Shown here: in pieces, positions 1 to 8,503 of the stretch
How positions within the stretch are numbered: position 1 is the stretch's first letter
Layout of the letters: every line of letters starts with the position of its first letter
Assembly: GCF_042649685.1 (NCBI RefSeq)
Contig: NZ_JBHRZT010000020.1
Span: 620,001 to 684,000 of the forward strand
Length of the DNA stretch: 64,000 nt
Direction: 5' to 3'
Source of the DNA: Bacillus_BA songklensis
Lineage (GTDB): Bacteria; Bacillota; Bacilli; Bacillales; Bacillaceae_H
The notes under the pieces: generated by a model
Told to the model about the DNA's origin: nothing
Databases searched by the model: none
What the model saw: only the letters and a program-made list of their open reading frames with translations
Position numbers and translations under genes: made by a program

Positions 1-137
1 ACCGCTCCACCAGGGTAACCGAAAATGACTTCTACTTTCTCCCTCTTTAACGCTTCAATGAGCATTTCTGCCCCACTCATTTTTACTTTTGTACTTACAG
101 GTTCTTTCGTTTGCATGTTGGCTCCCACTGTTTCCAT
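1..137 (-). CDS. ilvB: Acetolactate synthase large subunit, 5' end only
   Basis: The gene runs off the left edge, so only about 45 codons are visible. The translation contains the conserved thiamine-diphosphate enzyme start with the FGYPGG motif typical of IlvB, which condenses pyruvate in valine, leucine and isoleucine synthesis. The ATG at 137 has a GAGGTG ribosome site eight bases upstream; an in-frame ATG at 116 lacks one. It lies directly below a T-box leader, so expression should respond to uncharged tRNA-Leu. IlvB at this place relative to tRNA-Arg and ysnB matches B. subtilis order. Confidence 0.9.
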   Translation of the reverse strand, partial: METVGANMQTKEPVSTKVKMSGAEMLIEALKREKVEVIFGYPGGA

Positions 138-159
138 CCTTTCTTTCACCTCATTTTTT

Positions 160-478
160 ATAAAATAAAAAGTCTCCCCACCCCATAATAGACCTAACCA
201 TTAGTTAGGCCAAAGGGGTGGAAAGACTTTGCTCTCTCCACGGTACCACCCTTGTTCACAATCGTAACGATTGCCTCAAGAATGTGACGAATACGATCAC
301 ATTCGTTTTGATAACGGGTGCATCCGCTCCTGAACACCCGTCCAACCTTACTCTTTTCATTTCAGGCTGGCGCTCAGAGGTGAGTTCGGCCTAAGGAGGT
401 AACACCGGCTTCCAGCAACCCGGCTCTCTGTGGATACCTTTTTCCTTAGGATTACTTATCCTCTTCTTCGCTTTATAT
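160..478 (-). promoter_or_regulatory. T-box riboswitch leader of ilvB, leucine type
   Basis: Read on the minus strand, the leader has a Stem I with a GGGTTGC element, a specifier loop reading GAA-CUC-ACC with the Leu codon CUC at 382-384, the T-box sequence AAGGGTGGTACCG at about 240-252, and a terminator at about 161-230 whose arms AAAGTCT and AGACTTT are followed by a U-rich run. Uncharged tRNA-Leu should stabilise the antiterminator and allow ilvB transcription. I found no convincing promoter between ilvE and the leader, so read-through from ilvE is possible. Confidence 0.93.
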
Positions 479-488
479 ATGTCGGTTT

Positions 489-1388
489 TTAGCTTACATT
501 GGCATTAACGTCATAAACCTTGATACCATCTGCTACTACCCTTTGACGGAATGCTTCCAGCAAGCGTTTTGTATGCTCGCCGGGTACACCCTTACCAATC
601 ACTCTTCCATCCACTTTTACAACAGCGATTACTTCAGCCGCCGTTCCAGTTAAAAATACCTCGTCAGCGATATACACATCATGACGTGTAAACGGTTCTT
701 CTTTCACTTCGTAACCGAGCTCTTTGGCAATATCAATAATAGCATTGCGAGTGATGCCCTCTAATGCTCCAAGATATGTTGGAGGTGTATATAATATGCC
801 TTTTTTTAGAATGAACACATTATCAGCGGAACCTTCGGCAACATAACCTTGATCATTTAACATAAGCGCTTCGCTTACCCCTGCTAAATGAGCTTCAATT
901 TTCACTAATACGTTATTTAAATAGTTCAAGGATTTTACTTTCGGACTTAATACATCAGGGCGATTGCGTCTTGTTGCAACTGTAATAATTTCTAATCCTC
1001 TCTCATAAAGTTCCTTTGGAAATAAGGAAAGAGGTTCGGCAATAATGACTAAATTCGGCACACCGCAGTTATAGGGATCTAATCCCAAATTCCCGATCCC
1101 GCGTGATACTACCACACGAATATAAGCATTTTCTAATTTATTTTTAGCTACCGTATCTACAATGAGCTTTGTCATCTCATCTGGTGTTTGTTGAATGTTC
1201 AACATAATGGAATGTGCTGATTTATATAAGCGATCGATATGTTCTTCTAAACGGAAGACGTTGCCGCTGTAGACGCGAATACCTTCAAAGACCCCGTCTC
1301 CGTATAAGAAGCCATGGTCATATACAGAAATCTTCGCATCTTCTTTCTTTACAAACTCGTTGTTTAAATAGATCCACTGTTCTTCCAC
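489..1388 (-). CDS. ilvE: Branched-chain amino acid aminotransferase
   Basis: Fold type IV PLP aminotransferase that makes valine, leucine and isoleucine from their 2-oxo acids. The sequence has YDHGFLYGDGVFEGIR near the N-terminus, the PLP lysine in SPKVKSLNYLNN, and the late motif ADEVFLTGTAAEV. I chose the GTG at 1388, which gives 299 aa starting MEEQWIYLNN and has GGGAAGGG upstream. The frame is open back to 1463 but the extra residues do not fit the family. The gene is followed by the T-box leader of ilvB. Confidence 0.93.
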   Translation of the reverse strand: MEEQWIYLNNEFVKKEDAKISVYDHGFLYGDGVFEGIRVYSGNVFRLEEHIDRLYKSAHSIMLNIQQTPDEMTKLIVDTVAKNKLENAYIRVVVSRGIGNLGLDPYNCGVPNLVIIAEPLSLFPKELYERGLEIITVATRRNRPDVLSPKVKSLNYLNNVLVKIEAHLAGVSEALMLNDQGYVAEGSADNVFILKKGILYTPPTYLGALEGITRNAIIDIAKELGYEVKEEPFTRHDVYIADEVFLTGTAAEVIAVVKVDGRVIGKGVPGEHTKRLLEAFRQRVVADGIKVYDVNANVS

Positions 1389-1482
1389 GATGTACACCCT
1401 TCCCTTTGTTACTAAAACAAAATAAAGATCTATTCCAAGATACTCATTTTTTAAATTTTTCAAAAACTTTTATTTGAGGACT

Positions 1483-1511
1483 ATCTTACGCCGATTTTCC
1501 GGCTTCGTCAA
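1483..1511 (-). promoter_or_regulatory. Sigma-A promoter of ilvE
   Basis: Minus-strand TTGACG at 1506-1511, a 17-bp spacer, and TAAGAT at 1483-1488. The start point would be near 1476, giving an untranslated leader of about 88 bases before the GTG at 1388. Confidence 0.7.
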
Positions 1512-1556
1512 CACCTTTTTATAAATTTTTAGACAATTTAGACAAGAACAATAAAT

Positions 1557-1571
1557 TGTATACGCTTACAA
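1557..1571 (-). promoter_or_regulatory. Candidate CcpA cre site
   Basis: TTGTAAGCGTATACA on the minus strand fits the cre consensus WTGNAANCGNWNNCW at every fixed position. It is centred about 88 bases upstream of the predicted ilvE start point. CcpA activation of branched-chain amino acid genes through an upstream cre is known in B. subtilis, so activation is plausible; binding is inferred. Confidence 0.5.
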
Positions 1572-1750
1572 TATTGGTATAGTAATCTTTCCCCTTTTCA
1601 AACTTTTTTGTTCACAAATCGAATCAGCTTAGTATTATTCCATGCCAGAAAATCTGACGAAGCCATTGTTCGGCTATATCGAATACTAATTGTTGAATTT
1701 TCTATTCACCGGCAAGTGCTTTTTACCTTTCCGAATTTCAATCATAACGC

Positions 1751-1800
1751 AAAAAAACGCTCCTTTCTGATAGTGACAATTCACTAACGAAAAGGAGCGC
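1751..1800 (-). terminator. Terminator downstream of tRNA-Arg
   Basis: Inverted repeat AAAAGGAGCG / CGCTCCTTT followed on the minus strand by a run of seven T. It lies about 100 bases beyond the tRNA 3' end, so it can end that transcript. The stretch 1572-1750 holds no gene that I can support. Confidence 0.7.
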
Positions 1801-1900
1801 TTTACGCACACGTTCTGTACGATTATTCTATATGTAAATCCATCGGTTTCGATTTTCCGTCGAGTCATCGTATACTTGATGCGATGTGATATGTATAAAA

Positions 1901-1977
<77 letters not shown>

Positions 1978-2048
1978 TTAATAACCTTAACGACAATATT
2001 TATTATAAAATGTGTTTTTTTAAATGTCAACTCTTTTTATATTTTTTA

Positions 2049-2103
2049 AGGGTATTCTCTCATTCATTGCTCTTCTATAATAAACGAGAGAATACCTTTT
2101 TTC
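2049..2103. terminator. Bidirectional hairpin terminator after ysnB
   Basis: Arms AAGGGTATTCTCTC and GAGAGAATACCTTTTTT with A and T runs on both outer sides. It ends the gerM-rph-rdgB-ysnB side before the tRNA gene. Confidence 0.75.
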
Positions 2104-2130
2104 AATACTTCAAACGGATTATTGCTGCAT

Positions 2131-2646
2131 TCAATGAGAAAAGCGAAATCTTGCTGTCATATGCTCCAGCTTTGTTCCATCCACTTCATAAAACGTCACT
2201 TCCGCGTCTTCATTTTCGAGGCTTAATATTACGTATGTTTTTTCCTTACGCATGCGCGGCAGCAAAATACTGCCTGGATTGATCATTAGAATTCCGTCAA
2301 TCATTTCAGCTCCCGCTTCATGCGAGTGGCCAAAACAAACAATGTGAGCACCCGTTTCTCTCGCTTTATAATGTAAATTGACAAGGGACATTTTAACGTT
2401 ATGCAAATGCCCATGAGTAATATAAAATGTTTTGTCCCTGATTAGTTCGATCCGTTCATTTACATATATGCTGTCATAATCGCAGTTTCCCCTGACAGCG
2501 TAAAACCCTGCCATTTCTGCACAATCTGCCGGCAGCTCTGAATCTCCGCAGTGAATCATGGCTGCCACTTCATATTCATGACGTTTTTTAATAGCTGCCA
2601 GCTCTTTCGTTAAGCCATGGCTATCACTTATAATCAGCACTTTCAT
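2131..2646 (-). CDS. ysnB: YsnB-type metallophosphoesterase
   Basis: Small phosphodiesterase of the MJ0936/YfcE family, about 171 aa. Metal ligands are visible in order: DSHG (about 8-11), HCGDSE, RGNCDY, THGHLHN and FGHSH near the C-terminus. The start at 2646 has GGGGAGGTG upstream and gives MKVLIISDSHG; an upstream in-frame ATG at 2667 overlaps the ribosome site. It is the last gene of the rph-rdgB-ysnB run, 66 bases after rdgB. The substrate is unknown. Confidence 0.88.
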   Translation of the reverse strand: MKVLIISDSHGLTKELAAIKKRHEYEVAAMIHCGDSELPADCAEMAGFYAVRGNCDYDSIYVNERIELIRDKTFYITHGHLHNVKMSLVNLHYKARETGAHIVCFGHSHEAGAEMIDGILMINPGSILLPRMRKEKTYVILSLENEDAEVTFYEVDGTKLEHMTARFRFSH

Positions 2647-2712
2647 TTCAAAGCACCTCCCCGACATTTCCCTTTATCCGGCAACGTGTTACACAAGACG
2701 AAATAAAGCTGA

Positions 2713-3315
2713 TCATTTTTTGAACATTTCATCAATGATTGGACCAAGCTGTTTTAACGCATTTGCACGGTGGCTAATTTTATTTTTCTCCTCTTTTTCC
2801 AGCTGTGCCATTGTCTTTTTTAATGACGGCACATAAAAAATAGGGTCATAACCAAAACCATGCGTTCCTTGTTTCTCTTCGGTGATCAGTCCTTCACACG
2901 TACCTTCAACAACTATTGTCTCATGGCCCGGCACAGCAATTGCTAGTGCACAATGAAAATGGGCGGTTCTTTCCGGTAAAGGAATTCCCTGCATGTTCTC
3001 CAATACTTTTTTCATGTTTGCTTCGTCGCTTTTTTCACTTCCCGCATAACGGGCAGAATAGACACCAGGCTCTCCATTCAATGCGTCAATACATAAACCC
3101 GAGTCATCTGCAATGACCATTTTATTAAATTGTTTAGCGATAGCTTCAGCTTTTAAAATCGCATTTTCTTGAAAAGTCATCCCTGTCTCTTCCACATCTA
3201 TGGCTTCGGGAAAGTCCAGCACTGATTTGACTCTAATACCTTTTGGAGAAAATAATGCTTCAAACTCTTTGACCTTCCCCGGATTCTTGGTTGCGATAAT
3301 TACTTCACTTTGCAT
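2713..3315 (-). CDS. rdgB: XTP/dITP diphosphatase (RdgB/HAM1)
   Basis: House-cleaning pyrophosphatase that hydrolyses dITP, XTP and ITP to monophosphates so that deaminated purines are not incorporated. The 200-aa protein shows ATKNPGKVKEF at the N-terminus, DDSGLCIDAL with the catalytic aspartates, and GFGYDPIF and SHRANAL near the end. It starts three bases after the rph stop; its ribosome site GGGAGTGAAGG lies inside the end of rph, so translation is probably coupled. It is ysnA in B. subtilis. Confidence 0.94.
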   Translation of the reverse strand: MQSEVIIATKNPGKVKEFEALFSPKGIRVKSVLDFPEAIDVEETGMTFQENAILKAEAIAKQFNKMVIADDSGLCIDALNGEPGVYSARYAGSEKSDEANMKKVLENMQGIPLPERTAHFHCALAIAVPGHETIVVEGTCEGLITEEKQGTHGFGYDPIFYVPSLKKTMAQLEKEEKNKISHRANALKQLGPIIDEMFKK

Positions 3316-3318
3316 CTT

Positions 3319-4065
3319 TTAACCTTCACTCCCTATGCTCTCCGCTACTTCACCAAGTACCGATTTTTGCTTTTCCATAAGTTTTAAAATACCTTCCTCA
3401 GCCAGGGCAAGCATACCGTTAAGCTGTTCGCGGGAAAAGGTAGCCTCTTCCCCTGTACCTTGCAGTTCCACAAAGCGTCCCTTTCCGGTCATCACTACAT
3501 TCATGTCCACTTGGGCTGCTGAATCTTCCACATAATTCAAGTCTAATACTTCTCCAATTTCTTTAACTATTCCGACCGAAGTAGCGGCAAGAAAATCAGT
3601 AATTGGCAGTGACGATATTTTTTTGTCCTCCATCAGCTTTTGAAGAGCTAATGTCATAGCGACAAACGCTCCTGTAATTGAAGCCGTACGAGTTCCTCCA
3701 TCTGCCTGGATGACATCGCAATCGATCCAAATCGTTTTTTCCCCCAGCCTTTCCAAATCTACAACTGAACGAAGAGCTCTTCCAATAAGACGTTGAATTT
3801 CCATCGTTCTGCCTGATACTTTTCCTTTTGTTGCTTCACGCATGTTACGCTGCTCTGTCGCACGCGGAAGCATGGAATATTCTGCGGTGATCCACCCTTT
3901 TCCTTGTCCTCGCATAAAAGGGGGAACACGGTCATCAACGCTTGCCGTACAGATCACTTTCGTATCACCGACTGTAATTAACACAGATCCTTCCGGATGC
4001 TTTAAATATCCCTTTTCAATTGTTACAGGTCGCAGTTCATTTGACAATCGTCCATCAACACGCAT
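3319..4065 (-). CDS. rph: Ribonuclease PH
   Basis: Phosphorolytic 3' exoribonuclease that trims tRNA 3' ends. The 248-aa product starts MRVDGR, has GSVLITVGDT and RGQGKGWITAEY, and later DCDVIQADGGTRTASITG, all characteristic of the family. The ATG at 4065 has AAAGGAG upstream; the frame is open to 4119 but the added residues do not fit. It heads the rph-rdgB-ysnB group and has its own sigma-A promoter after gerM. Confidence 0.95.
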   Translation of the reverse strand: MRVDGRLSNELRPVTIEKGYLKHPEGSVLITVGDTKVICTASVDDRVPPFMRGQGKGWITAEYSMLPRATEQRNMREATKGKVSGRTMEIQRLIGRALRSVVDLERLGEKTIWIDCDVIQADGGTRTASITGAFVAMTLALQKLMEDKKISSLPITDFLAATSVGIVKEIGEVLDLNYVEDSAAQVDMNVVMTGKGRFVELQGTGEEATFSREQLNGMLALAEEGILKLMEKQKSVLGEVAESIGSEG

Positions 4066-4152
4066 GTTTCCATTCTCCTTTATCCTTGATAAATGATGCT
4101 TTATGTATGATTGTTGCATCTAAATATATAAGTCATTCTATACAAAAGATGA

Positions 4153-4180
4153 AAGAGGTCGCCTTGGAAGCTGACCTCTT
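4153..4180 (-). terminator. Hairpin in the rph leader, possible attenuator
   Basis: Perfect 8-bp arms AAGAGGTC/GACCTCTT followed on the minus strand by TTCATCTTTT. It lies just after the predicted rph start point, so it sits in the rph leader rather than at the end of gerM alone. It could be a weak terminator of gerM transcripts or an attenuator; the U tract is imperfect. Confidence 0.4.
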
Positions 4181-4196
4181 AAGAAATGTCCTCTAT

Positions 4197-4224
4197 AGTA
4201 TATCAAAAATGAAACAGTTAACAA
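4197..4224 (-). promoter_or_regulatory. Sigma-A promoter of rph
   Basis: Minus-strand TTGTTA at 4219-4224, 16-bp spacer, TATACT at 4197-4202, located just after the gerM stop. Confidence 0.6.
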
Positions 4225-4238
4225 ATTGTCTGTTCCCC

Positions 4239-5321
4239 CTAAAAGCTCCCCGTATTAACATCCGCTGGACGAACAACAGGTTCTGTCAATTTTTTTCCGT
4301 CTTCATTCATCAGCTTCTCTTTACCGTTTACTTGAATGGCAACACTCTCTACTCCTGGTTGTTCCGTTAGAGATAAAACAAGTGATTGTAACACGTGGTC
4401 AGAGATTTTGTTTCCTTCCATATTTCCGAAAAGCGATTCATTGAAATTTAAAGTAAGCTGACCATTCTCATACTTTGGCTTATCCAACAGCTTAACATCC
4501 GTATTGAAATCAGTTACTAAGCCGGACGTTGGATTCGGCCCTTTTACCAGCTCATTTATAACTGCCGCAAATTGGTCCTTCTCATTGGCTGAAATGCGCT
4601 TTGTCACTGGAACATAATACGTTTGCTTTCCGTTTTGCGCTAAATAATAGACGGTAGCCGATTTAGTATTGGTGATATCGACAGAATTACTGCTATCCAG
4701 ATTAATGCCATCTGCACGGCTGACCCCTTCGCTGATCGGTGTATTATTCACTGGCATCAATTCTTTATCATATCCGTTAATGCGAATTTTCACGCGTTCC
4801 ACTTTATCGAATTGCGTTAAAGTCCATGTCACAGCCTGCAAAATCTTCAGTTCGTCTTCCGCTTTATAATTAGCGAATTCTGGTGAAAAATCCGCAATGA
4901 TTGTTCCGTCTTTTTCCAATTTCACCCCTAAGACTCTTGTATCTGCCGGTAGTACTGCTCTAAATCCATTTGGAAGCATGTTTGTAACGGGGCCGCCCTC
5001 TACCAAATATTCAAGTGCTTGTTTGGCAACCCCTTCTGTTTTGGGCAGCACCAGTGTTTGAGGCACAACATAGCCGTTTTTATCAACTAAATAAAGCTCC
5101 GTTTTCACCGAACCAGCCGCAGCTTCTTCTTTTGATGTTTCTTTGTTCTCTTGTTTGTCTCCTGCCGTATCCAACGACTTCTCATCTTTCACATAGGAAA
5201 CATCTTTTGGTGGATCAATTTCTTCAACTGCTTTATCTCCTCCAAATAATCCACACCCCGTTAACAGCATAGAAGAAGCTAAAATCGTAGAAAAAACGAT
5301 TGTGTTTGCCTTTTTGGACAT
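4239..5321 (-). CDS. gerM: Spore germination lipoprotein GerM
   Basis: The 360-aa protein begins with a lipoprotein signal ending in the lipobox LTGC (cysteine about 23), followed by a charged linker. It then carries two GerMN-type domains, about residues 80-190 and 220-345. GerM is needed for assembly of the engulfment/germination machinery during sporulation. The ATG at 5321 has AGGAGGG upstream. It sits between racE and rph, exactly as in B. subtilis. Confidence 0.93.
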   Translation of the reverse strand: MSKKANTIVFSTILASSMLLTGCGLFGGDKAVEEIDPPKDVSYVKDEKSLDTAGDKQENKETSKEEAAAGSVKTELYLVDKNGYVVPQTLVLPKTEGVAKQALEYLVEGGPVTNMLPNGFRAVLPADTRVLGVKLEKDGTIIADFSPEFANYKAEDELKILQAVTWTLTQFDKVERVKIRINGYDKELMPVNNTPISEGVSRADGINLDSSNSVDITNTKSATVYYLAQNGKQTYYVPVTKRISANEKDQFAAVINELVKGPNPTSGLVTDFNTDVKLLDKPKYENGQLTLNFNESLFGNMEGNKISDHVLQSLVLSLTEQPGVESVAIQVNGKEKLMNEDGKKLTEPVVRPADVNTGSF

Positions 5322-5443
5322 TGTTTTCCCTCCTAGGACAGTTTGTACTACTATGTATACGGGCCTTTTTTCTAATTAGACCGCTCGAACAGATTTTTAT
5401 CTCAAAAATCCTCAGGACTGCCTTGGGGCACAAGAAAATAGAT

Positions 5444-5488
5444 AAAAAAACAGGATTTCCTCTGCAATATAGGGAATCCTGTTTTTTA
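5444..5488. terminator. Terminator between racE and gerM
   Basis: Arms AAAAAAACAGGATT and AATCCTGTTTTTT with A and T runs on both outer sides. It separates racE from gerM transcription. Confidence 0.75.
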
Positions 5489-5495
5489 ATGTCAT

Positions 5496-6302
5496 TTAAT
5501 TAGTGGACGTTAATGAAATATGATGAACATTACGAATAGGATGTTCAAACCACTTAGATGCAATCATTTGAAAAAGTTGATCTGAACCTGTTGTCAAAAA
5601 TAAATGCTCAGCTTTTTCTTCACCGTCATTCAATAGATCACTGTATGAAAGAATGGCACTCACTTCACTTGCTGTCTCTTCCCCTGAACTAATGAGCTTC
5701 ACTTTCGGGCCAATGACTTCCTGAATCACTGGCTTTAAGAGCGGATAGTGGGTACATCCCAAAATGAGCGTATCAATATCGCTATTCCGGAAAGGCTTTA
5801 ATGTCTCTTGTACAATTCTCTTCGCCTCTACCCCTTCAAAATTTCCGCTTTCTACTAAAGGAACAAATAAAGGACAAGCTAAACTTTCCGCCTCCACGCG
5901 ATCGTGGAGCTCTTTTAAAGCGGTAGGATAAGCATTGCTTTTAATCGTACCATTCGTTCCAATAATACCAATTTTGTGATTATTAGTGGATTTCAAGGCA
6001 GCGCGAGCCCCTGGTTCAATAACTCCCAGCACCGGAATATCCACTTGGTTTTGAATCTCTTCCAACACAACAGCTGTAGCCGTATTGCAGGCAATCACCA
6101 GCATTTTAATATTCCGATTCAATAAATAATTGGTCATTTCCCACGTAAATTGCCGAACTTCCTCGCTTGGTCTTGGCCCATAAGGACAGCGTGCCGTATC
6201 GCCTATGTAGATAATATTTTCTTTAGGAAGCTGACGCATAATCTCTTTGGCAACAGTTAAACCACCTACTCCTGAATCAATAACTCCTATTGGTCTATTC
6301 AA
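5496..6302 (-). CDS. racE: Glutamate racemase
   Basis: Makes D-glutamate for peptidoglycan. The 268-aa sequence has the N-terminal IGVIDSGVGGLTV, the first catalytic cysteine in VIACNTAT and the second in LGCTHYPLL. The start codon is TTG at 6302, preceded by GAGGCGAT; the upstream ATGA belongs to the end of ysmB. The gene starts about ten bases after the ysmB stop, so the two probably form an operon. Confidence 0.95.
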   Translation of the reverse strand: MNRPIGVIDSGVGGLTVAKEIMRQLPKENIIYIGDTARCPYGPRPSEEVRQFTWEMTNYLLNRNIKMLVIACNTATAVVLEEIQNQVDIPVLGVIEPGARAALKSTNNHKIGIIGTNGTIKSNAYPTALKELHDRVEAESLACPLFVPLVESGNFEGVEAKRIVQETLKPFRNSDIDTLILGCTHYPLLKPVIQEVIGPKVKLISSGEETASEVSAILSYSDLLNDGEEKAEHLFLTTGSDQLFQMIASKWFEHPIRNVHHISLTSTN

Positions 6303-6311
6303 AAAATCGCC

Positions 6312-6770
6312 TCATTCGTCTTTCATTTCTAGATGTAATTGATGTAAGCTCTTTTGAAGTTGTTCAACGTCCTCTGCAGACAGATTTTTCAAAATCCCCG
6401 CCAAGTATTCCTGACGTTTTCGGATTACTTCTTCAATTAGACGCTCGCCTTCTTTTAATAAATGAATACGAACAACTCTTCGATCACTCGGATCCTTTAC
6501 ACGCACTACAAGTTCGTTTTTTTCCATTCTATCGACTAAATCCGTTGTTGTACTGCAGGCTAAAAACATTTTACTGGATAGTTCTCCAATGGTCATATCA
6601 CCATGCTCCAGCAGCCATTGAAGCGCCACAAACTGAGGAGGGGTAATGGTATAGTCATTTAAAATCTCCCTGCCCTTTTGCTTAACGATTCCTGCAATGT
6701 ATCGCAACGACTTTTCGACTTCTGCCACAACTTGCTCATTCGGTATTTGAGAATGTTGATTTGATGACAT
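6312..6770 (-). CDS. ysmB: MarR-family regulator YsmB
   Basis: A winged-helix repressor of about 152 aa. The middle has MTIGELSSKMFLACSTTTDLV (winged helix recognition region, quoted shorter: ELSSKMFLACSTTTDLV), then the wing with DPSDRRVVRIHL. The second ATG at 6770 is preferred because GAGAGGAA abuts the first at 6776. It precedes racE in the same transcript. A 15-bp inverted repeat lies upstream. The ligand is unknown. Confidence 0.85.
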   Translation of the reverse strand: MSSNQHSQIPNEQVVAEVEKSLRYIAGIVKQKGREILNDYTITPPQFVALQWLLEHGDMTIGELSSKMFLACSTTTDLVDRMEKNELVVRVKDPSDRRVVRIHLLKEGERLIEEVIRKRQEYLAGILKNLSAEDVEQLQKSLHQLHLEMKDE

Positions 6771-6926
6771 ACTCATTTCCTCTCTTACATTTTTATGCTG
6801 CTAACCATTATGTTGATTCTCTATCTATTCTCTCTACTTTTCCTGCAAATTTCAAGACACAATTATATGAATCGACATAAATCATTTGACATGAGCCAAA
6901 AGCGCCCATATCAAGTAATTTATGCT

Positions 6927-6970
6927 TAAGCAGTTGGCAAGCAACCTCGCGGCCTCTTGCCAACTGCTTA
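6927..6970. repeat. Perfect 15-bp inverted repeat upstream of ysmB
   Basis: Arms TAAGCAGTTGGCAAG at 6927-6941 and its exact complement at 6956-6970, with a 14-base loop. No T run follows, so it does not look like a terminator. It lies about 160 bases ahead of ysmB and might be an operator or leader hairpin. An open frame at 6808-7032 across it is judged spurious. Confidence 0.6.
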
Positions 6971-7051
6971 TACGAGAACCTTGTAAGCTTCAAGATGAGA
7001 GAACGGAAGGGCTTGAATAGGAGAAGATGCAAGGGCAGAGGTGAATGATAT

Positions 7052-7135
7052 AAATAACCGGCTGCCTTAAAACAGAAATAAGGAAAGCCGGTTATTATGA
7101 TCGTTCATGTTCTTCTATGCGCAGGCGTTCTACTA
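7052..7135 (-). pseudogene. gerE: Diverged second copy of the gerE 3' end and terminator
   Basis: This stretch aligns with 15727-15811, the end of the gerE C-terminal fragment and its terminator. The coding part reads VERLRIEEHE against VELLRMGELE, with about 70% base identity. The terminator hairpin that follows (CCGGCT/AGCCGG with inner TCCTTA/TAAGG) is also shared. Homology stops at 7052 and fades beyond about 7150. It sits beside ysmB, where the gerE end belongs in B. subtilis, so I infer it is the original tail, displaced when 7136-15726 came in. The cation-efflux gene stops inside it. Confidence 0.7.
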
Positions 7136-8047
7136 TTTCACGAAAATGCCTTCCTCATTTTCAGGGAAGTACGGATTTAAGTGTATAAATACTTCTTTAA
7201 TATTATCATATTTATTCATGAGAGCCTGTTTTATTTCTCTTGCAAGATCATGACCCTCTTTAATCGTTTTGAAGTGGTCAATTGAAATCCTTAAGTCCAC
7301 TAAAATATAGTGGCCATGCTCTCTGGCACGTATTCTATCAATGCGCCTTACTTCCTTAAATTCCGAAGTTATGGCAACATATTCTTGAAGCAATTCCGGA
7401 TCGACATTTCGCTCAAGTAAAATATCAAAAGCCTCGGCCAACATTTCTTTGGCAATCTTAAAAATCAGGTAGGCTACAAAAATACTGGCAACTTTATCTC
7501 CATACAACAAGAATAGAATGTCAAATTTGTCCCCGATTACTGATAAGATGACCCCGATAGCCGCCGCGATCGAAGCAACAATATCAGCTTTATGATCATA
7601 TGCAATCGCTTCAATCGCTTTACTTTTGTACTGTTTGGCTACTATTAAAGAGTAGCGGTATAAAAGTACCTTTGAAACATACGAAAACAATGCGACCCAC
7701 ATGGCAATGATACTTGGAGCTTCAATCGGATGAAAAAAACCTACAAGTGCCTCATATACAACATATATAGATACTAAAAATAAAAGGATTCCCACTATGC
7801 CCGATACAATGACTTCCGCTTTTCCATGTCCATATGGGTGGTCCTCATCTGCCGGTTTATTGGCAATTTTTATAACTAGAAGCACAATAACCGAAGCAAA
7901 TACATCAGCCGCCGAGTGAATACCATCCGCAAATACCGCGTCACTTTTCCCGTACCAGCCTATAAATATTTTGCCAACTGTTAGGAGGATATTGCTCCAT
8001 ACACTTATCCAAGCCACCTTTTTGGCTATGGATTCCCTTAATTCCAT
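7133..8047 (-). CDS. Cation diffusion facilitator (CDF) efflux protein
   Basis: About 304 aa with six predicted membrane helices and a cytoplasmic C-terminal domain. Helix 2 has the metal motif HSAAD in FADGIHSAADVFAS and helix 5 has DHKAD, the CDF pairs; GHGKAE follows the second helix. Family members export Zn, Mn, Fe or similar divalent metals in exchange for protons. The ATG at 8047 has GAGGTG six bases upstream; a GTG three codons earlier overlaps it. The last codons run into the gerE-tail relic. Which metal it carries cannot be read from the sequence. Confidence 0.88.
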   Translation of the reverse strand: MELRESIAKKVAWISVWSNILLTVGKIFIGWYGKSDAVFADGIHSAADVFASVIVLLVIKIANKPADEDHPYGHGKAEVIVSGIVGILLFLVSIYVVYEALVGFFHPIEAPSIIAMWVALFSYVSKVLLYRYSLIVAKQYKSKAIEAIAYDHKADIVASIAAAIGVILSVIGDKFDILFLLYGDKVASIFVAYLIFKIAKEMLAEAFDILLERNVDPELLQEYVAITSEFKEVRRIDRIRAREHGHYILVDLRISIDHFKTIKEGHDLAREIKQALMNKYDNIKEVFIHLNPYFPENEEGIFVK

Positions 8048-8443
8048 TGATTTCACCTCACATAGTCAACCTTTTCGTATATTACCAAATCAAATATTGA
8101 TGAATCTAGAAAAAATTGTTTAAATCAATGTGTTTAGATATATACAAATACTTCTTAATGAACAAAAAAGTATTGAACGGTGGCAAAAAAATGAACTCGA
8201 TAATCATTTTCTCACAATCACAGGAATATTAACCGGCTGTTCTCCTACAAAAAGTTCCCTAGAAACACGGGAAATAACCATTTACTTTTTCTCCTTTTAA
8301 AGAGATAAGCAATATTAAAGAAATCAACAGTAGCTGTCTTTATAGAAACTCCTCCATTCTAAAATCTTCTGCAGTGATTTTTCTATTGTTAAGTACTACT
8401 TTCAATCGGATAAGCTTTATCGCAAAATGATGTTATGGAAATA
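8048..8443. other. Spacer upstream of the CDF gene
   Basis: About 400 bases without a conserved gene. The only candidate is a 25-codon frame at 8204-8281. Confidence 0.5.
8204..8281 (-). CDS. Possible 25-aa peptide or gene stub
   Basis: An ATG at 8281 with AAAGGAG nine bases upstream opens a frame of 25 codons beginning MVISRVSRELFVGEQ. The ribosome site is very good, but the peptide is short and unrecognised. It may be the start of a gene cut off by a frameshift or rearrangement. Confidence 0.3.
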   Translation of the reverse strand: MVISRVSRELFVGEQPVNIPVIVRK

Positions 8444-8471
8444 TAAAAAAGCTGCCGGTTCTGCCGACAAC
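8444..8471 (-). terminator. Terminator of the YmaF-like gene
   Basis: Minus-strand GTTGTCGG/CCGGCAGC hairpin followed by TTTTTTAT. Confidence 0.7.
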
Positions 8472-8503
8472 TTTTCTGTTAAAATGTCCTCGCTATAAAT
8501 GAT

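Noticed and set aside
1435..1475. CodY box near the ilvE start point (AGTTTTTGAAAAATT)
   Set aside because: Four mismatches to the 15-base consensus in AT-rich DNA are not enough.
1686..1868. 60-codon minus-strand frame downstream of tRNA-Arg
   Set aside because: It covers the tRNA terminator hairpin, has no ribosome site and reads as a basic, low-information sequence.
6808..7032. 74-codon minus-strand frame where B. subtilis has gerE (also 74 aa)
   Set aside because: The sequence has no resemblance to GerE, lacks a ribosome site and runs through a perfect inverted repeat; gerE is clearly at 25747 and 15854.
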